From Bog-532 sp965277615 (GTDB taxonomy: Bacteria; Actinomycetota; Actinomycetes; Streptosporangiales; Streptosporangiaceae), in contig CBDIDG010000005.1 of assembly GCA_965277615.1 (NCBI GenBank), positions 186,001-250,000 of the forward strand: a DNA stretch of 64,000 bases. The letters run 5' to 3'. Below the pieces are notes generated by a model, which saw only the letters and a list, made by a program, of their open reading frames with translations, was not told where the DNA came from and did no database searches. The position numbers and the translations under genes are program-made. Positions 49,227-58,758 of this stretch are shown here, piece after piece (position 1 is the stretch's first letter; every line of letters begins with the position of its first letter).

Positions 49227-51176
49227 TCACTTCAGGGCGCCCCCCTCGTAGGCGGCCATGATGTTTCGCTGAGTGGTCGCCAGCAGCAGGGCCGTGATCA
49301 CGATCGGCAGGACGATGTATACCGCCTGCATGGCCGGGGTGGTTGATTCTGTATAACCGACGGAGTTGACGAATAGCTGCAGGGCCCCGGGCAGCGTCCG
49401 TTTCCCGTTGGTGGTGATAAACGTCAACGAGTAGAGGAATTCGTTCCAGGAATTTATGAGGGTGAACGCGGCCACGGCCCCGATCGCCGGGCGGGCCAGC
49501 CGCAGCGCCACCGACCAGAACCGGCGCAGCAGGCCGGCGCCGTCCAGCATGGCCGCGTCCTCGAGTTCGCGGGGCGAGCGGTCGAAGAACACCTTGAAGA
49601 GCAGCGTGCCGAGCGGGACGAACAGGGCGGCGGTGGTCACGATCTGCCCGGTTCGGGTATTGATCAGATGGACCTGGGCGAGAAGCTCGTACAGCGGGAA
49701 CACAAGCAGGATCTGCGGCACGAGCTGGGCGCAGATCAGGACGCCGGCCAGGCCGTTGCCGATCCGGCCCCCGGCCCGGCTCAGGCCGTAGCCGGCGAAC
49801 GCGCAGACCGCAACGACGATAACGGTGACGGCCGCGGTGACCAGGATGCTGTTGACGAAATTCAGCCCGAGCGGCGGGACCACCGAGCTGCTGGCGTTCC
49901 ACAGGTCAGGGCTCTTCAGGACCGCGCCGTAGTTGGCCAGGGTCGGGTGGTGCGGCAGCAGCGACACCGCTTGCGCCCCGGGTTTCTCGCCGTCGAACGA
50001 CCGCGCAAGGATGAACAGCATGGGCCCGACCGCGAACAGGCAGAGAACCACGGGCGCAACGTAGGTGCGGATCCGTCTGAAGCGCCGACGGCCGGGGGGC
50101 CGGGCGCGGAACCGGAACGGGGCCAGTGCGGATATCCACTTCGGCGCCACCAACCACCGCCGCTGTGGCCGTGTTGATCCCGGGGCGGGAGCCGGTGCCA
50201 TCGCCCGCGGCCGGGCGGCGTAGGCGCGCAGCACGGCCCGGCTCACCCAGAAGACGGCCAGGGCGAAGGCGAGGGTCGCGAGCATGAGCAGGGCGCTGAA
50301 CATCGAGATCGCGGCGGCGTACCCGACGGCGTAACCGCCCCCGAACGCCTGCTGGTAGGCGAAGACCGGTAGCGTCTGCGTGACGCCGAGCGGGCCGCCC
50401 CCGGTCATGATGTAGACCAGGTTGAATTCCTGGAAGCTCAGGATGAAGTGCACCGTCAGCGCCACCAAGCTGATGGACCGGATGCCGGGCAGCGTCACGT
50501 GCCAGAAGCGCTTCCAGTCCGACGCGCCGTCCACGGACGCGGCCTCGTACAGCTCAGTGGGGATCCGCTGCAGCGCGGCCAGCAACAGGATCGTGTAGAA
50601 GGTGAACGACGCCCACGCGTTGATGCCCAGCAGCGTCGGCCAGACCGCCGTGGGGTTGATCAGAGGATCGCTGATGTGCCAGCCGAAGCCGGCTGGTGCC
50701 CCGAACAACGGGTTGAGCAGGAGTAGCCACGTATTCAGCGCGACCGGTGAGGTGATGACGAACGGCAGCAGGGCGAGCGCCCGGAAGCCGGTCCCGAACC
50801 GGAGCCGACGGTTCAGCGCGAGGGCGGCGACCACGCCGATCAGGTAGCTGGGGACGATGCCGCCCACGGCGCGCAGGTAGGTGTGGGCGATCATCGCGGC
50901 GATCTGCGGGTCGGCGAGCAGACGCCGGTAGTTGGCCAGTCCCACGAACGGGCCGCCCGCCGCACTGAATGTGCTCGATGAATGCAGGCTCAGCACCGCG
51001 CTCACATAGATCGGGTAGACCACCAGGCCGCCCACGAGCGCGAAGGCGGGCACCGCGAAACCGAGCAGCAGCAGGCGGTCGCGCCGACGCCAGCCCCGGC
51101 CCCCTCCCCGCGAGGAGAGAGCTCGCGGGGAGAGGACCGGGACCCGGCGCGACCGGTCCCGCAGTTCTAGTCCCAT
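49227..51176 (-). CDS. Sugar ABC transporter permease, two subunits fused in one chain
   Basis: At 649 residues this is twice the usual length. The first half (about 25-330) is a MalF/UgpA-type permease with its EAA loop in YEAASVDGASDWKRFWHVTLPGI. A basic linker (~335-385) joins it to a MalG/UgpE-type permease (about 385-649) with EAA loop LEDAAMLDGAGLLRRFWSVA. About twelve membrane segments are predicted by eye. Each EAA loop docks one ATPase subunit, whose gene is not in the window and may be a shared MsiK-type ATPase. The ATG directly follows the stop of the binding-protein gene (TGAATG). Confidence 0.92.
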   Translation of the reverse strand: MGLELRDRSRRVPVLSPRALSSRGGGRGWRRRDRLLLLGFAVPAFALVGGLVVYPIYVSAVLSLHSSSTFSAAGGPFVGLANYRRLLADPQIAAMIAHTYLRAVGGIVPSYLIGVVAALALNRRLRFGTGFRALALLPFVITSPVALNTWLLLLNPLFGAPAGFGWHISDPLINPTAVWPTLLGINAWASFTFYTILLLAALQRIPTELYEAASVDGASDWKRFWHVTLPGIRSISLVALTVHFILSFQEFNLVYIMTGGGPLGVTQTLPVFAYQQAFGGGYAVGYAAAISMFSALLMLATLAFALAVFWVSRAVLRAYAARPRAMAPAPAPGSTRPQRRWLVAPKWISALAPFRFRARPPGRRRFRRIRTYVAPVVLCLFAVGPMLFILARSFDGEKPGAQAVSLLPHHPTLANYGAVLKSPDLWNASSSVVPPLGLNFVNSILVTAAVTVIVVAVCAFAGYGLSRAGGRIGNGLAGVLICAQLVPQILLVFPLYELLAQVHLINTRTGQIVTTAALFVPLGTLLFKVFFDRSPRELEDAAMLDGAGLLRRFWSVALRLARPAIGAVAAFTLINSWNEFLYSLTFITTNGKRTLPGALQLFVNSVGYTESTTPAMQAVYIVLPIVITALLLATTQRNIMAAYEGGALK

Positions 51177-52544
51177 TCAGCTTCCGTTGATCTGGGCCAG
51201 CGCGCCGTTCATGTTCTTCATCAGCGCGGTGGTGGCGTCGGCCGGACTGGTGTTCTGCAGCAGCATCGAGTCGATGGCCGGGAAGACGGCGGCGGTCATG
51301 ATGGGGTTGATATCGATCAGTTCGAAGTTCGTCGACGTGTCCAGGAACGATTTGAAGCCACCGAGAATCGGGTCCTTGATGCCCGCGTTCACGCTCTTGC
51401 GCACCGACAGCAACGTACAGGTGTCCTGCGCGACCATCGCGGTCTGCGCCTGCTCGCTGCGGATGCCTTCGACGAAGCTCCACGACTTCTCGTGATCCGG
51501 CGCGTTCTGCGGGATCATGACCGCCCATTCCGCGAAGCTCGTGGTCTGCTTGCTGACGTACGGCATCGGCGCGATCTTGGTGTTGGCCAGCGTGCTGGGG
51601 TACTGGGCGGCGGTGCCCTTGACGAAGGGACCGGCGGTGTAGGAGCCGAGGACCCCCTTGGCGTAGTTGCCGTCGGTGTCCGCATACCCCCAGTTGGCGG
51701 CCTCCGACGGCACCGAGTGCCACTTATGCACGGTGTTGGACAGGAACTGCATGACCTGCTGCATCTGCTCGTGCTGGTAGCCGATCTTCCACTTGCCGCC
51801 TTCTTTGACCACGAACGGCGTGCCGGTCGACCAGACCAGCGGCAGGAACGTCGCCGAGAACCGGCCGTCGCCGACCTTGGCCTCGAACCCGAAGCCGTAC
51901 CGTCCCGGGCTCTTCAGCTTGGGCGTGAGCTGCGCGGTCCACTGGCCGAACTGGTCGGTGGTCCAGCTGGACGGCACGGTGAGGCCGGCCGCCCGGACGT
52001 AATCATCCCGGTACACGATGCCGCGGAGATCGACCCCGATGCCCAGGGAGTAAATCTGCCCGTCGACCTTGCCGGCGTCCAGATCCTGCTGGTAGAAGGC
52101 GCTCTTGTCGGACTGTGCATTGATGTAGGAGTTCAGCGGCACCAGTTTGGTGCCCCCGGATAGCACCCCGGGCACACCCTGGTTGGAATACCAGATGACG
52201 TCCGGCGGGTTGCCGGACTGCTCCGCCGCCGCGACCTGGGCCGGGAGCTGCGCGTCGTCGACGTTGACGATCTTGATGGTGAGCTTGAGCGGATCGGCCA
52301 CGACTCGCTGCCACATCGGGACTAGCTTCGGGTTCTGTGCGGCGATCGACGAAATGATAGTGATGGTTTTCTTCCCGCCGCTCCCCGCGGTGGACTGCTT
52401 CGCCGGACCTGACGAGCTGGAACAGGCCGCCAGGGCAGGGGCCGCGATACCGGCGGCCGTGGCCCCGCCGAGAAGCTGAAGGAATTTGCGCCGTCTTAGC
52501 GCGGACGAGGTGCCGTTGCGCCCACTGTTAGGAGGCTCGACCAT
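51177..52544 (-). CDS. Sugar ABC transporter substrate-binding lipoprotein (Tat-type signal)
   Basis: This is a 455-residue extracellular solute-binding protein. The N-terminus has RRRKFLQLLGG (residues 17-27), a twin-arginine-type signal, then APALAAC with lipobox Cys41. The mature protein has TITIISSIAAQNPKLVPMWQ and a family-1 binding-protein pattern. The start is ATG 52544 with GAGGAG upstream. It is the first gene of the operon with the fused permease. The divergent GH36 alpha-galactosidase suggests alpha-galactosides (melibiose or raffinose type) as ligand, by inference. Confidence 0.92.
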   Translation of the reverse strand: MVEPPNSGRNGTSSALRRRKFLQLLGGATAAGIAAPALAACSSSSGPAKQSTAGSGGKKTITIISSIAAQNPKLVPMWQRVVADPLKLTIKIVNVDDAQLPAQVAAAEQSGNPPDVIWYSNQGVPGVLSGGTKLVPLNSYINAQSDKSAFYQQDLDAGKVDGQIYSLGIGVDLRGIVYRDDYVRAAGLTVPSSWTTDQFGQWTAQLTPKLKSPGRYGFGFEAKVGDGRFSATFLPLVWSTGTPFVVKEGGKWKIGYQHEQMQQVMQFLSNTVHKWHSVPSEAANWGYADTDGNYAKGVLGSYTAGPFVKGTAAQYPSTLANTKIAPMPYVSKQTTSFAEWAVMIPQNAPDHEKSWSFVEGIRSEQAQTAMVAQDTCTLLSVRKSVNAGIKDPILGGFKSFLDTSTNFELIDINPIMTAAVFPAIDSMLLQNTSPADATTALMKNMNGALAQINGS

Positions 52545-52921
52545 GAGATTCTCCTCGGAGGTGCTCTGTCGGGACGGTTGCCAGACATCTAGTGGCCAGA
52601 CAATTTCATCTGCGGCCCTTGCCGGTCAATACCGGTAAGGTAACGCTTCGGCGGCGCTACCCGGCGGGTGACCGGGAACCGGCTCCCCCCTGCGGATCCA
52701 GCAACAGGCTCTTGCTCCCGGAATAACACGAAAGAGCTGATCAGACAAGGCTTTGGGGCTGCCGCCGAGGAATTGCTCGGGCCTGCGCGGGACGGCTGAC
52801 GCGAGGGTCTAGACAGACCAAAATCTCCCAGTTAGCATCAAATGCCAAGTTGCTTGGCATTTACTCGGTAGTCCCGGTGGCGACCGTTCTTTCCGAGCCA
52901 AGCCGTTCCGTGGAGGTGGCG
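52545..52921. promoter_or_regulatory. Divergent promoter region between the importer and GH36 genes
   Basis: The 377-bp gap holds no gene. It contains direct repeats GCCAGACA (52580-52587 and 52595-52602), an inverted repeat CTTGCCGG-N6-CCGGTAAG with one mismatch (52618-52639), and the perfect AAATGCCAAG-TTG-CTTGGCATTT (52840-52862). These could bind regulators of the two divergent units. Confidence 0.55.
52840..52862. promoter_or_regulatory. Perfect 10-bp inverted repeat, candidate operator of GH36
   Basis: AAATGCCAAG (52840-52849) and CTTGGCATTT (52853-52862) are exact inverted copies with a 3-bp spacer, centred about 70 bp before the GH36 start. Dimeric sugar-responsive repressors recognise sites of this shape. 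The only nearby regulator gene is GntR-type at 61.4 kb, so the binding protein is unknown. Confidence 0.5.
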
Positions 52922-55180
52922 ATGAAGCCGTCTGTGCCCAGTCCAGATCCCGCCCGTGAAGTCTCCGCCGCCGGCTCCGGTGACGCCGGCACGTTTCCCG
53001 GCCGCCCGGGCATCACGCGGCGAAGCGTGCTTAAAGCCGGGGTGGTGACCGCGGCCGTGGTGGCCGCGCAGCCGGTACTCGCCGGGCCCCGCGCGCCCCG
53101 CGCTGCTGCGGCGGGCGGCCCTCCGCCGCTGTCGTTTGACTTCGTTAACGACCCGCCGTTCTCGTTCACTTACGGCGGGACGTCTTCCCGTGACCCATCG
53201 GTTCTCCCCGCATGGTCACCTTCGTCAAACACCGTGGCGCTGGACGCGAACAGAACGCAGCAGACCGTGACGTGGACAGACCCGCATACCGGCCTGCAGG
53301 TCCAGTGTGTCTCGGTGACCTACTCCGACTACCCCGTGGTCGAGTGGACGGTCAATTTCACCAATACGGGCTCGGCCAATACACCAGCGCTGGCCGAGGT
53401 TCTGGCCATCGACACGCTGATCTCCGGCACGGGGGGGCAAGACTGGACCATCCACACCGCGAGCGGGAGCGACACGCTGGCCACCGACTTCGAGCCGACC
53501 GACATCACACTCAGCACCACTCCCGGCCTGTACAAGCTGTTCTCCACCGGCGGCGGACGGCCCACGTCCGGCAACCTGTCCCAGGACGTCAAGGCCCCCG
53601 GCGGTGCATGGCCGTACTACAACCTGGACTGGAACGGGGCCGGTGCGATCGTGTCGATCGCGTGGCCCGGTCAGTGGGGCCTGCAGGTAGGCCTCGATCC
53701 ACAGGGAAATGCGCCCATCATCGGCGGGATGACCAACTACGACGGACCGTTCAACGGCACACCAACGCTGTACGACCTGAATCCGACCGACATGTACCTG
53801 ACCCCGGGTGAGCAGATCCGGACCCCGCTCATCGTCACCATGACCTGGGCGGGCGGAGACTGGATTGACGCGCAGAACGTGTGGCGCTCCTGGTTCCTGC
53901 TGCATAACTGCCCGCGGCCCAATGGTAGCCCCCCGCCGCCGGTCTGCCCTACCGGGTCCGTGGACGACTCGTACAACTTCGTCAACGACACCACCGAAAC
54001 CGAACTGACCTTCATGGCCGCTTACCACGACAACGGGCTCACCCCGGCCGCGGGCGGCCAGATGAACTGGTGGTGGATGGACGCCGGCTGGTACCCCGTA
54101 CCGTCTACGGTGTCCCCCACTGACCCGGCGGCCTGGACCTATACCGGTACGTGGTCACCGGACCTGACCCGCTACCCGAACGGCATCATCGAGGTGACCA
54201 ACCAGGCCCGGGCCGAGGGCATGAAGGCCATCGTGTGGCATGAACCGGAACGGTGCCGGCCCGGGACGGACTTGTATAACAATCATCCGGACTGGCTGCT
54301 CACGGTGCCCAGCGGCGGGGACTCCACCATGCGCTACGTCGACGTCGGCAACCCGGACGCGCTGGCCTGGATGAAATCGACGTTCGACGGCCTCATCACC
54401 TCCAACGGGGCCGATCTGTTCCGGCAGGACTTCAACTACACCGGGCCGCTGCCGTACTGGAACGCCACCGATCCGGCCGGGCGGCAGGGTGCGACCCAGA
54501 TCCACTACGTCATGGGCCTGCTCGACTTCTGGGACACGCTGCGCGCCAACCATCCGGGAATGCTCATCGACACCTGTGCTTCCGGCGGCCGCCGGCTGGA
54601 CCTGGAGACGCTCCGCCGCTGCATCGTCTTGTCCGAAAGCGACTACATCCGCGATCCGGAGGCCGCCCAGGCCCAGTTCTACGGGCTGAGCCTGTGGATC
54701 GTTTGCCACGGCACGTCCGCGAACACCGAGAGCCTCTACTCCCTGCGCAGCGCGATGAACTGGTGCTTCGAAGCGCACTTCGACAACATCATCAGCTCGC
54801 CGCCCTCCAGCGGCCAGTGGGGAACGCTGAAGGCCGCGACGGACGAGTGGTCCACGTTCTGCGACAGTTACCTCGGCGAGTTCTATCCCCTCACGGCCTG
54901 GAGTTACGACCAGAGCAGCTGGCTCGCCTATCAATACCACCGGCCCGACCTCGGCACAGGCCTGGTCCAGTGCTTCGCCCGCACGAACACTCCAGGCTCA
55001 CCTCTCGCTGTGGCCCTGCGTGGCCTGGACCCCACGGCCACCTACAAGGCGTACGACGTGGACCATCCCAGCAGCGTAAGCACCTTTACCGGCAGCCAGC
55101 TCATGACCGCCGGCAGCGGCATCAGCGTGGCCCCCGTCCCCCGTCCGTACGCGGTCAACGTCGTCTACAGCAAGGTCTGA
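52922..55180 (+). CDS. Secreted GH36 alpha-galactosidase
   Basis: This 752-residue protein has a twin-arginine signal (TRRSVLK at 32-38, then a hydrophobic stretch to VLAGP). GH36/GH31-clan features follow: WWWMDAGWYP, IVWHEPERC, nucleophile Asp in LFRQDFNYTG, and acid/base region TCASGGRRLDLETLRRC with Asp in SESDY. It should hydrolyse terminal alpha-galactose from galacto-oligosaccharides or galactomannan side chains outside the cell. The ATG at 52922 is set by GGAGGTGGCG. It is divergent from the sugar importer, which probably takes up the products. Confidence 0.92.
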   Translation: MKPSVPSPDPAREVSAAGSGDAGTFPGRPGITRRSVLKAGVVTAAVVAAQPVLAGPRAPRAAAAGGPPPLSFDFVNDPPFSFTYGGTSSRDPSVLPAWSPSSNTVALDANRTQQTVTWTDPHTGLQVQCVSVTYSDYPVVEWTVNFTNTGSANTPALAEVLAIDTLISGTGGQDWTIHTASGSDTLATDFEPTDITLSTTPGLYKLFSTGGGRPTSGNLSQDVKAPGGAWPYYNLDWNGAGAIVSIAWPGQWGLQVGLDPQGNAPIIGGMTNYDGPFNGTPTLYDLNPTDMYLTPGEQIRTPLIVTMTWAGGDWIDAQNVWRSWFLLHNCPRPNGSPPPPVCPTGSVDDSYNFVNDTTETELTFMAAYHDNGLTPAAGGQMNWWWMDAGWYPVPSTVSPTDPAAWTYTGTWSPDLTRYPNGIIEVTNQARAEGMKAIVWHEPERCRPGTDLYNNHPDWLLTVPSGGDSTMRYVDVGNPDALAWMKSTFDGLITSNGADLFRQDFNYTGPLPYWNATDPAGRQGATQIHYVMGLLDFWDTLRANHPGMLIDTCASGGRRLDLETLRRCIVLSESDYIRDPEAAQAQFYGLSLWIVCHGTSANTESLYSLRSAMNWCFEAHFDNIISSPPSSGQWGTLKAATDEWSTFCDSYLGEFYPLTAWSYDQSSWLAYQYHRPDLGTGLVQCFARTNTPGSPLAVALRGLDPTATYKAYDVDHPSSVSTFTGSQLMTAGSGISVAPVPRPYAVNVVYSKV

Positions 55181-55453
55181 GCTACCGCCGTGTCCGTCCA
55201 CAACCCCGCGAACCTGATTCAGGAGGAGTATGCGGGGCGGGCTGATCGTCCCCGCGCAGGACGCCGCCGGCCGCCGCATGCCTACCCCGGTTGCGTCCAC
55301 GGCCGGACGCGCCCGTCCCCGACGGAACAGTCTCTCCGTTCCTTGACGAGTTCCGCGCCCCATGCCAGGCTTAAGGTGTCAGGTGACTTAGCATCTCGGC
55401 CCTCTGCCGCCGCTCGCCCTGATGGTTCCATCCCGTCGGAGATTGAGGAGAAA
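55181..55453 (+). other. Gap before the E2 gene with a short ORF
   Basis: The 273-bp gap has a 38-codon frame at 55230-55346 (MRGGLIVPAQDAAGRR...) behind a strong AGGAGG, with no known homology. A GTCA-GG-TGAC inverted repeat at about 55378-55387 lies 70 bp before the E2 start and could be a GntR-type site. Confidence 0.35.
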
Positions 55454-56680
55454 GTGGACGACATATTCGTGCCTGCTCTCGGTCACGCGATGGAGGAATG
55501 CGTGCTGGTGGATTGGCTTGTCCCGCCCGGCACCGCGGTGGCCGAGGGGCAGGAAGTCGCCACGATCGAGACGGACAAGTCGACGATGGAGCTGACCGCA
55601 CCCAGCGCCGGGCGTCTGGGCCGTCATCGTTATGGCGCGGGCGCGCACGTGCCAGTAGGCGAGGTGATCGCGTACGTGCTGCTGGAAGGCGAGCACGAAC
55701 CCGACGGCGCAGGGGCCAGCGGCGCAGGGGCCAGCGGCGCAGGGGCCAGCGGCGTAGCGGCGGAATCCGGCAACCTACCGGACGGCCCGGGGCCCGAACC
55801 GCACGAAATACCAGACGCCCCAGCACCGGGACCGCATGAGACGCCGGGCGCCGCTGGCCCCGCGACCACCTCGGGCGTTCCCACTGCCGAGCGGCGATCC
55901 TCTCCCCTGGCGCGCCGCCGGATGGCCAGTCCCCGGGCACGGCGCCTTCAGCAGGAAGCGGAGGCCGCCGCTATGGCGGACGGGCCCGCGACCCGGCCCG
56001 CGACCCGGCCAGGCGTCGGAACGAATGGATCGGCGCCCGCAGCTCGCCAGCGGGCGGCCGTGGCCGAGAGCGTGCTGCGCTCCTGGACGACCATCCCGCA
56101 CTTCACGGTCAGTCGCGACATCCCGGCGGACGGGCTACTGAGACTGCAGGCTGACCAGCGCGCGGCCGGTGTCCCGGTTACGTTCACCGACCTGCTGCTC
56201 AAGGTATTTGCCTTGGCGCTGGCCCAGGCACTCGATCTGGACGCCCCCCCGCTGGGGCTAGCCGTCGCCACCGGCGGTGGCGTGGTGATCTCGGTGCTGC
56301 CGGACCCGGGTGGTCGCGGCCTCGCTGATCTAGCCGGCGCCCGGGCGTCCGCGGCCGAGCGGGCCCGCACCGGGCGCGCCGGGCCCGACGACGCCCTAAG
56401 CCCAGTGGCGACCCTGTCCAACCTCGGGTCCATGGGAGTGCGCGCCTTCACCGGCATCATCCCAATCGGTCAGCGCATCCTGCTCACCACAGGGATGGTG
56501 GACGACCGCGCTGTGTTTGATGATCACGGGATCAGCCGCCGGCGCGTATTCGATGCCACTCTCAACCTCGACCACCGCTACTACGACGGCGCACACGGGG
56601 CGGGGGTGCTCGCCCGGATGGCCGAGCTCGCCGCCGACCCGGCCGTCCTGGCCGGTTCTTCTGCCCGCCCGACCCATTAG
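55454..56680 (+). CDS. 2-oxoacid dehydrogenase E2 (dihydrolipoamide acyltransferase)
   Basis: This 408-residue E2 begins with a lipoyl domain (VDDIFVPALGHAMEECVLVD, lipoyl Lys in ETDKSTMEL). A Gly/Ala/Ser-rich linker with three tandem GAGAS repeats follows, then a short subunit-binding region (SPLARRRMASPRARRL), and a C-terminal catalytic core with DHRYYDGAHG (His and Asp of the transferase site). It takes the acyl group from E1 and passes it to CoA. I chose GTG 55454, directly at the lipoyl domain, behind GAGGAG; a longer frame upstream has no domain. No E3 gene is nearby. Confidence 0.9.
   Translation: MDDIFVPALGHAMEECVLVDWLVPPGTAVAEGQEVATIETDKSTMELTAPSAGRLGRHRYGAGAHVPVGEVIAYVLLEGEHEPDGAGASGAGASGAGASGVAAESGNLPDGPGPEPHEIPDAPAPGPHETPGAAGPATTSGVPTAERRSSPLARRRMASPRARRLQQEAEAAAMADGPATRPATRPGVGTNGSAPAARQRAAVAESVLRSWTTIPHFTVSRDIPADGLLRLQADQRAAGVPVTFTDLLLKVFALALAQALDLDAPPLGLAVATGGGVVISVLPDPGGRGLADLAGARASAAERARTGRAGPDDALSPVATLSNLGSMGVRAFTGIIPIGQRILLTTGMVDDRAVFDDHGISRRRVFDATLNLDHRYYDGAHGAGVLARMAELAADPAVLAGSSARPTH
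55706..55750 (+). repeat. Three 15-bp tandem repeats in the E2 linker
   Basis: The unit GGCGCAGGGGCCAGC is repeated exactly three times (55706-55720, 55721-55735, 55736-55750) and encodes GAGAS in the flexible lipoyl-domain linker. Confidence 0.95.
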
Positions 56681-56689
56681 GAGAATGAT

Positions 56690-57742
56690 GTGACCGGCCT
56701 CGGTGTCGAATCCCGCACCGGATGGGTGCATTCGGACGATCGCCAGCAGTGGCTATGGAGCATGCTGCTGATCAGGCAGTTCGAGGAGGCAGCCGAAAAG
56801 GCGTCGCTGCGCGGGAAGGTGCCGGGTGGCCTGCATCCCGCGATCGGCCAGGAGGCCGTGGCCGTGGGGGGTGCCGCGGCGCTCGGCCCGGACGACATCG
56901 TGACCAGCGGCCACCGGCCGCATCACCACGCGCTCGCCCGCGGCGTCGAGCCGCGCCGGCTCATGGCAGAACTATTCGGCCGGGCCGGCGGCCTGGCCGG
57001 CGGCCGTTCGGGTTCCATGCACCTGTCCGACTACGCCCAGTCCTACTATGGCGCGAACGGGATCGTCGGCGCCCCCGCTGGTGTAGCGATGGGCGCCGCC
57101 CTGGCGGCGAAGCTGCGCCGCCTCGACCAGGTCGCGGTCAGCTACATCGGAGACGGCGCGGTGAACACCGGCCGGACCTGGGAGTTCGTCAACATGGCCG
57201 TGATCTGGAAACTCCCGCTCATTGTGGTCTGCGAGAACAACCTGTACGCCGTGGAGACGCACACCGACCGGGTCACCGGCGGCCGGGACATCGCACGGCG
57301 CGCCGAAGGATTCGGGCTGCCCGCGTTCGCCCTCGACGGGCAGGATGCCGAAGCCGTCTACCAGCACGTCAAGGCGGCTCGCGACCGTGCGCTGGCCGGA
57401 GAGGGCCCGACGTTCCTGGAAGCAAAGACCTACCGTTACTTCGGCCACGAGACCGGCGACAAAGCCGCGTACCGGACTGCGGAGGAGATCGCCGAGTGGC
57501 GGTCCAGCCGAGATCCCATCGACCGGCTCGCGGGTCAGCTTCAGGTCAGTGGCCGGCTGCCGGCCGAGGAATACCAGGAACTGAACCGCCGGGCCGCCGC
57601 CACTGTCGCAGACGCGCTGCGGTTCGCCGAGGCGTCGGCGTGGCCCCGCCCCGAGGACGCCTTTGGTGATCTGCACCGCGCCGCAGTACTGGCCGAGGAC
57701 GCCGCACTGGCTCAAGACACAGTAAAGGACGCGCAGCGATGA
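56690..57742 (+). CDS. 2-oxoacid (pyruvate/acetoin-type) dehydrogenase E1 alpha
   Basis: This is the 350-residue alpha subunit of a heterotetrameric thiamine-diphosphate E1. The thiamine motif GDGAVNTG ... CENNLYAVET is present, with GRSGSMHLSD and RYFGHETGDKAAYR, typical of the AcoA/PdhA group. It decarboxylates a 2-oxoacid and transfers the acyl unit to E2. The start is GTG 56690 behind GGAG, 9 bp after the E2 stop. It overlaps E1 beta by ATGA. Pyruvate, acetoin or a branched-chain keto acid are all possible substrates; sequence alone does not choose. Confidence 0.92.
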   Translation: MTGLGVESRTGWVHSDDRQQWLWSMLLIRQFEEAAEKASLRGKVPGGLHPAIGQEAVAVGGAAALGPDDIVTSGHRPHHHALARGVEPRRLMAELFGRAGGLAGGRSGSMHLSDYAQSYYGANGIVGAPAGVAMGAALAAKLRRLDQVAVSYIGDGAVNTGRTWEFVNMAVIWKLPLIVVCENNLYAVETHTDRVTGGRDIARRAEGFGLPAFALDGQDAEAVYQHVKAARDRALAGEGPTFLEAKTYRYFGHETGDKAAYRTAEEIAEWRSSRDPIDRLAGQLQVSGRLPAEEYQELNRRAAATVADALRFAEASAWPRPEDAFGDLHRAAVLAEDAALAQDTVKDAQR

Positions 57743-58731
57743 CCGAGGACGTCACGTACTCCGCCGCGTTCCGCGAAGGCATGCGGGAGGAGATGGCCCG
57801 AGACGAACGCGTCTTCGTGATCGGGACGGACCTGTTTCACCGGGGCGGTCACTTCGCCCAGGTCCTAGGGCTGGGCGAGCAATTCGGCCGCGAGCGCATC
57901 AGAGATGCGCCGATCTCCGAAGCGGCGATGGTAGCGGCTGGAGTTGGCGCCGCCCTGAACGGCATGCGCCCGCTGGTCGACCTCAACTTCGCTGACTTCG
58001 CCTTCGGCGCCATGGACGAGCTCGTCAACCAGGCTGCGAAGACGAGGTACATGACCGGCCGGCCGGTCCCGCTGGTCGTCCGCGCGTCGGCCGGAGTCGC
58101 CCTCGGCGGGGCTCAGCACAACAACTGCCTCGAGGGCTGGTTCGCCGCCGTGCCCGGCTTGACCGTGGTGTACCCGGCGACACCCTTCGACGCCAAGGGC
58201 ATGATCAAAACCGCCTTGCGCGGTGACGACCCGGTCATCATGCTCATGCACAAGCGGCTGTCCGCGCTGCGCGGTCCGGTCGGTGACGCGGACGAGCTGG
58301 TCTCGTTCGGCCGGGCGGCGATCGTCCGGGCCGGGACGGACCTGACATTGATCAGCTACGGCGGCATGGTGGCGAGCTCGATGGAGGCGGCCGGAGCGCT
58401 CGCCGGGCAAGGTATCGACACCGAGGTAATCGACCTGCGCACGCTCGCACCGTTGGATCTGGGTACGCTCACTGAATCGGTGCGCAAGACCGGGCATGCC
58501 GTGGTGGTGGACGAGGCGCCAGGCTTCGCGACCTTCCCGGCGGAGATCGCGGCGGCGATCCAGGAAAGCTCCTTCGAGTACCTCGACGCGCCCGTGCTGC
58601 GGGTCGGCGCCGCCCGTCAGCCGATCGGTGCCAGCCCGCCGCTGATCGAGGCGGTGCTGCCCACCCAGCAGGACATTCTCGATGCGGTGCAGCGCAGCTT
58701 CGCGACGTTCAGCGAAGCAGGAACGAGTTGA
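57739..58731 (+). CDS. 2-oxoacid dehydrogenase E1 beta
   Basis: The 330-residue beta subunit partners with E1 alpha. It has the transketolase-like pyrimidine-binding domain (GTDLFHRGGHFAQVLGLGEQFG, conserved Glu in ISEAAMVAAGVGAALNG), HNNCLEGWFAAVPGL, and the C-terminal domain (VIDLRTLAPLD). It is translationally coupled to E1 alpha by ATGA. A second, diverged E1 pair lies on the other strand at 62.2-64 kb. Confidence 0.93.
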   Translation: MTEDVTYSAAFREGMREEMARDERVFVIGTDLFHRGGHFAQVLGLGEQFGRERIRDAPISEAAMVAAGVGAALNGMRPLVDLNFADFAFGAMDELVNQAAKTRYMTGRPVPLVVRASAGVALGGAQHNNCLEGWFAAVPGLTVVYPATPFDAKGMIKTALRGDDPVIMLMHKRLSALRGPVGDADELVSFGRAAIVRAGTDLTLISYGGMVASSMEAAGALAGQGIDTEVIDLRTLAPLDLGTLTESVRKTGHAVVVDEAPGFATFPAEIAAAIQESSFEYLDAPVLRVGAARQPIGASPPLIEAVLPTQQDILDAVQRSFATFSEAGTS

Positions 58732-58758
58732 GCGGCCGCACCAGGAGGATGGGCTGAG

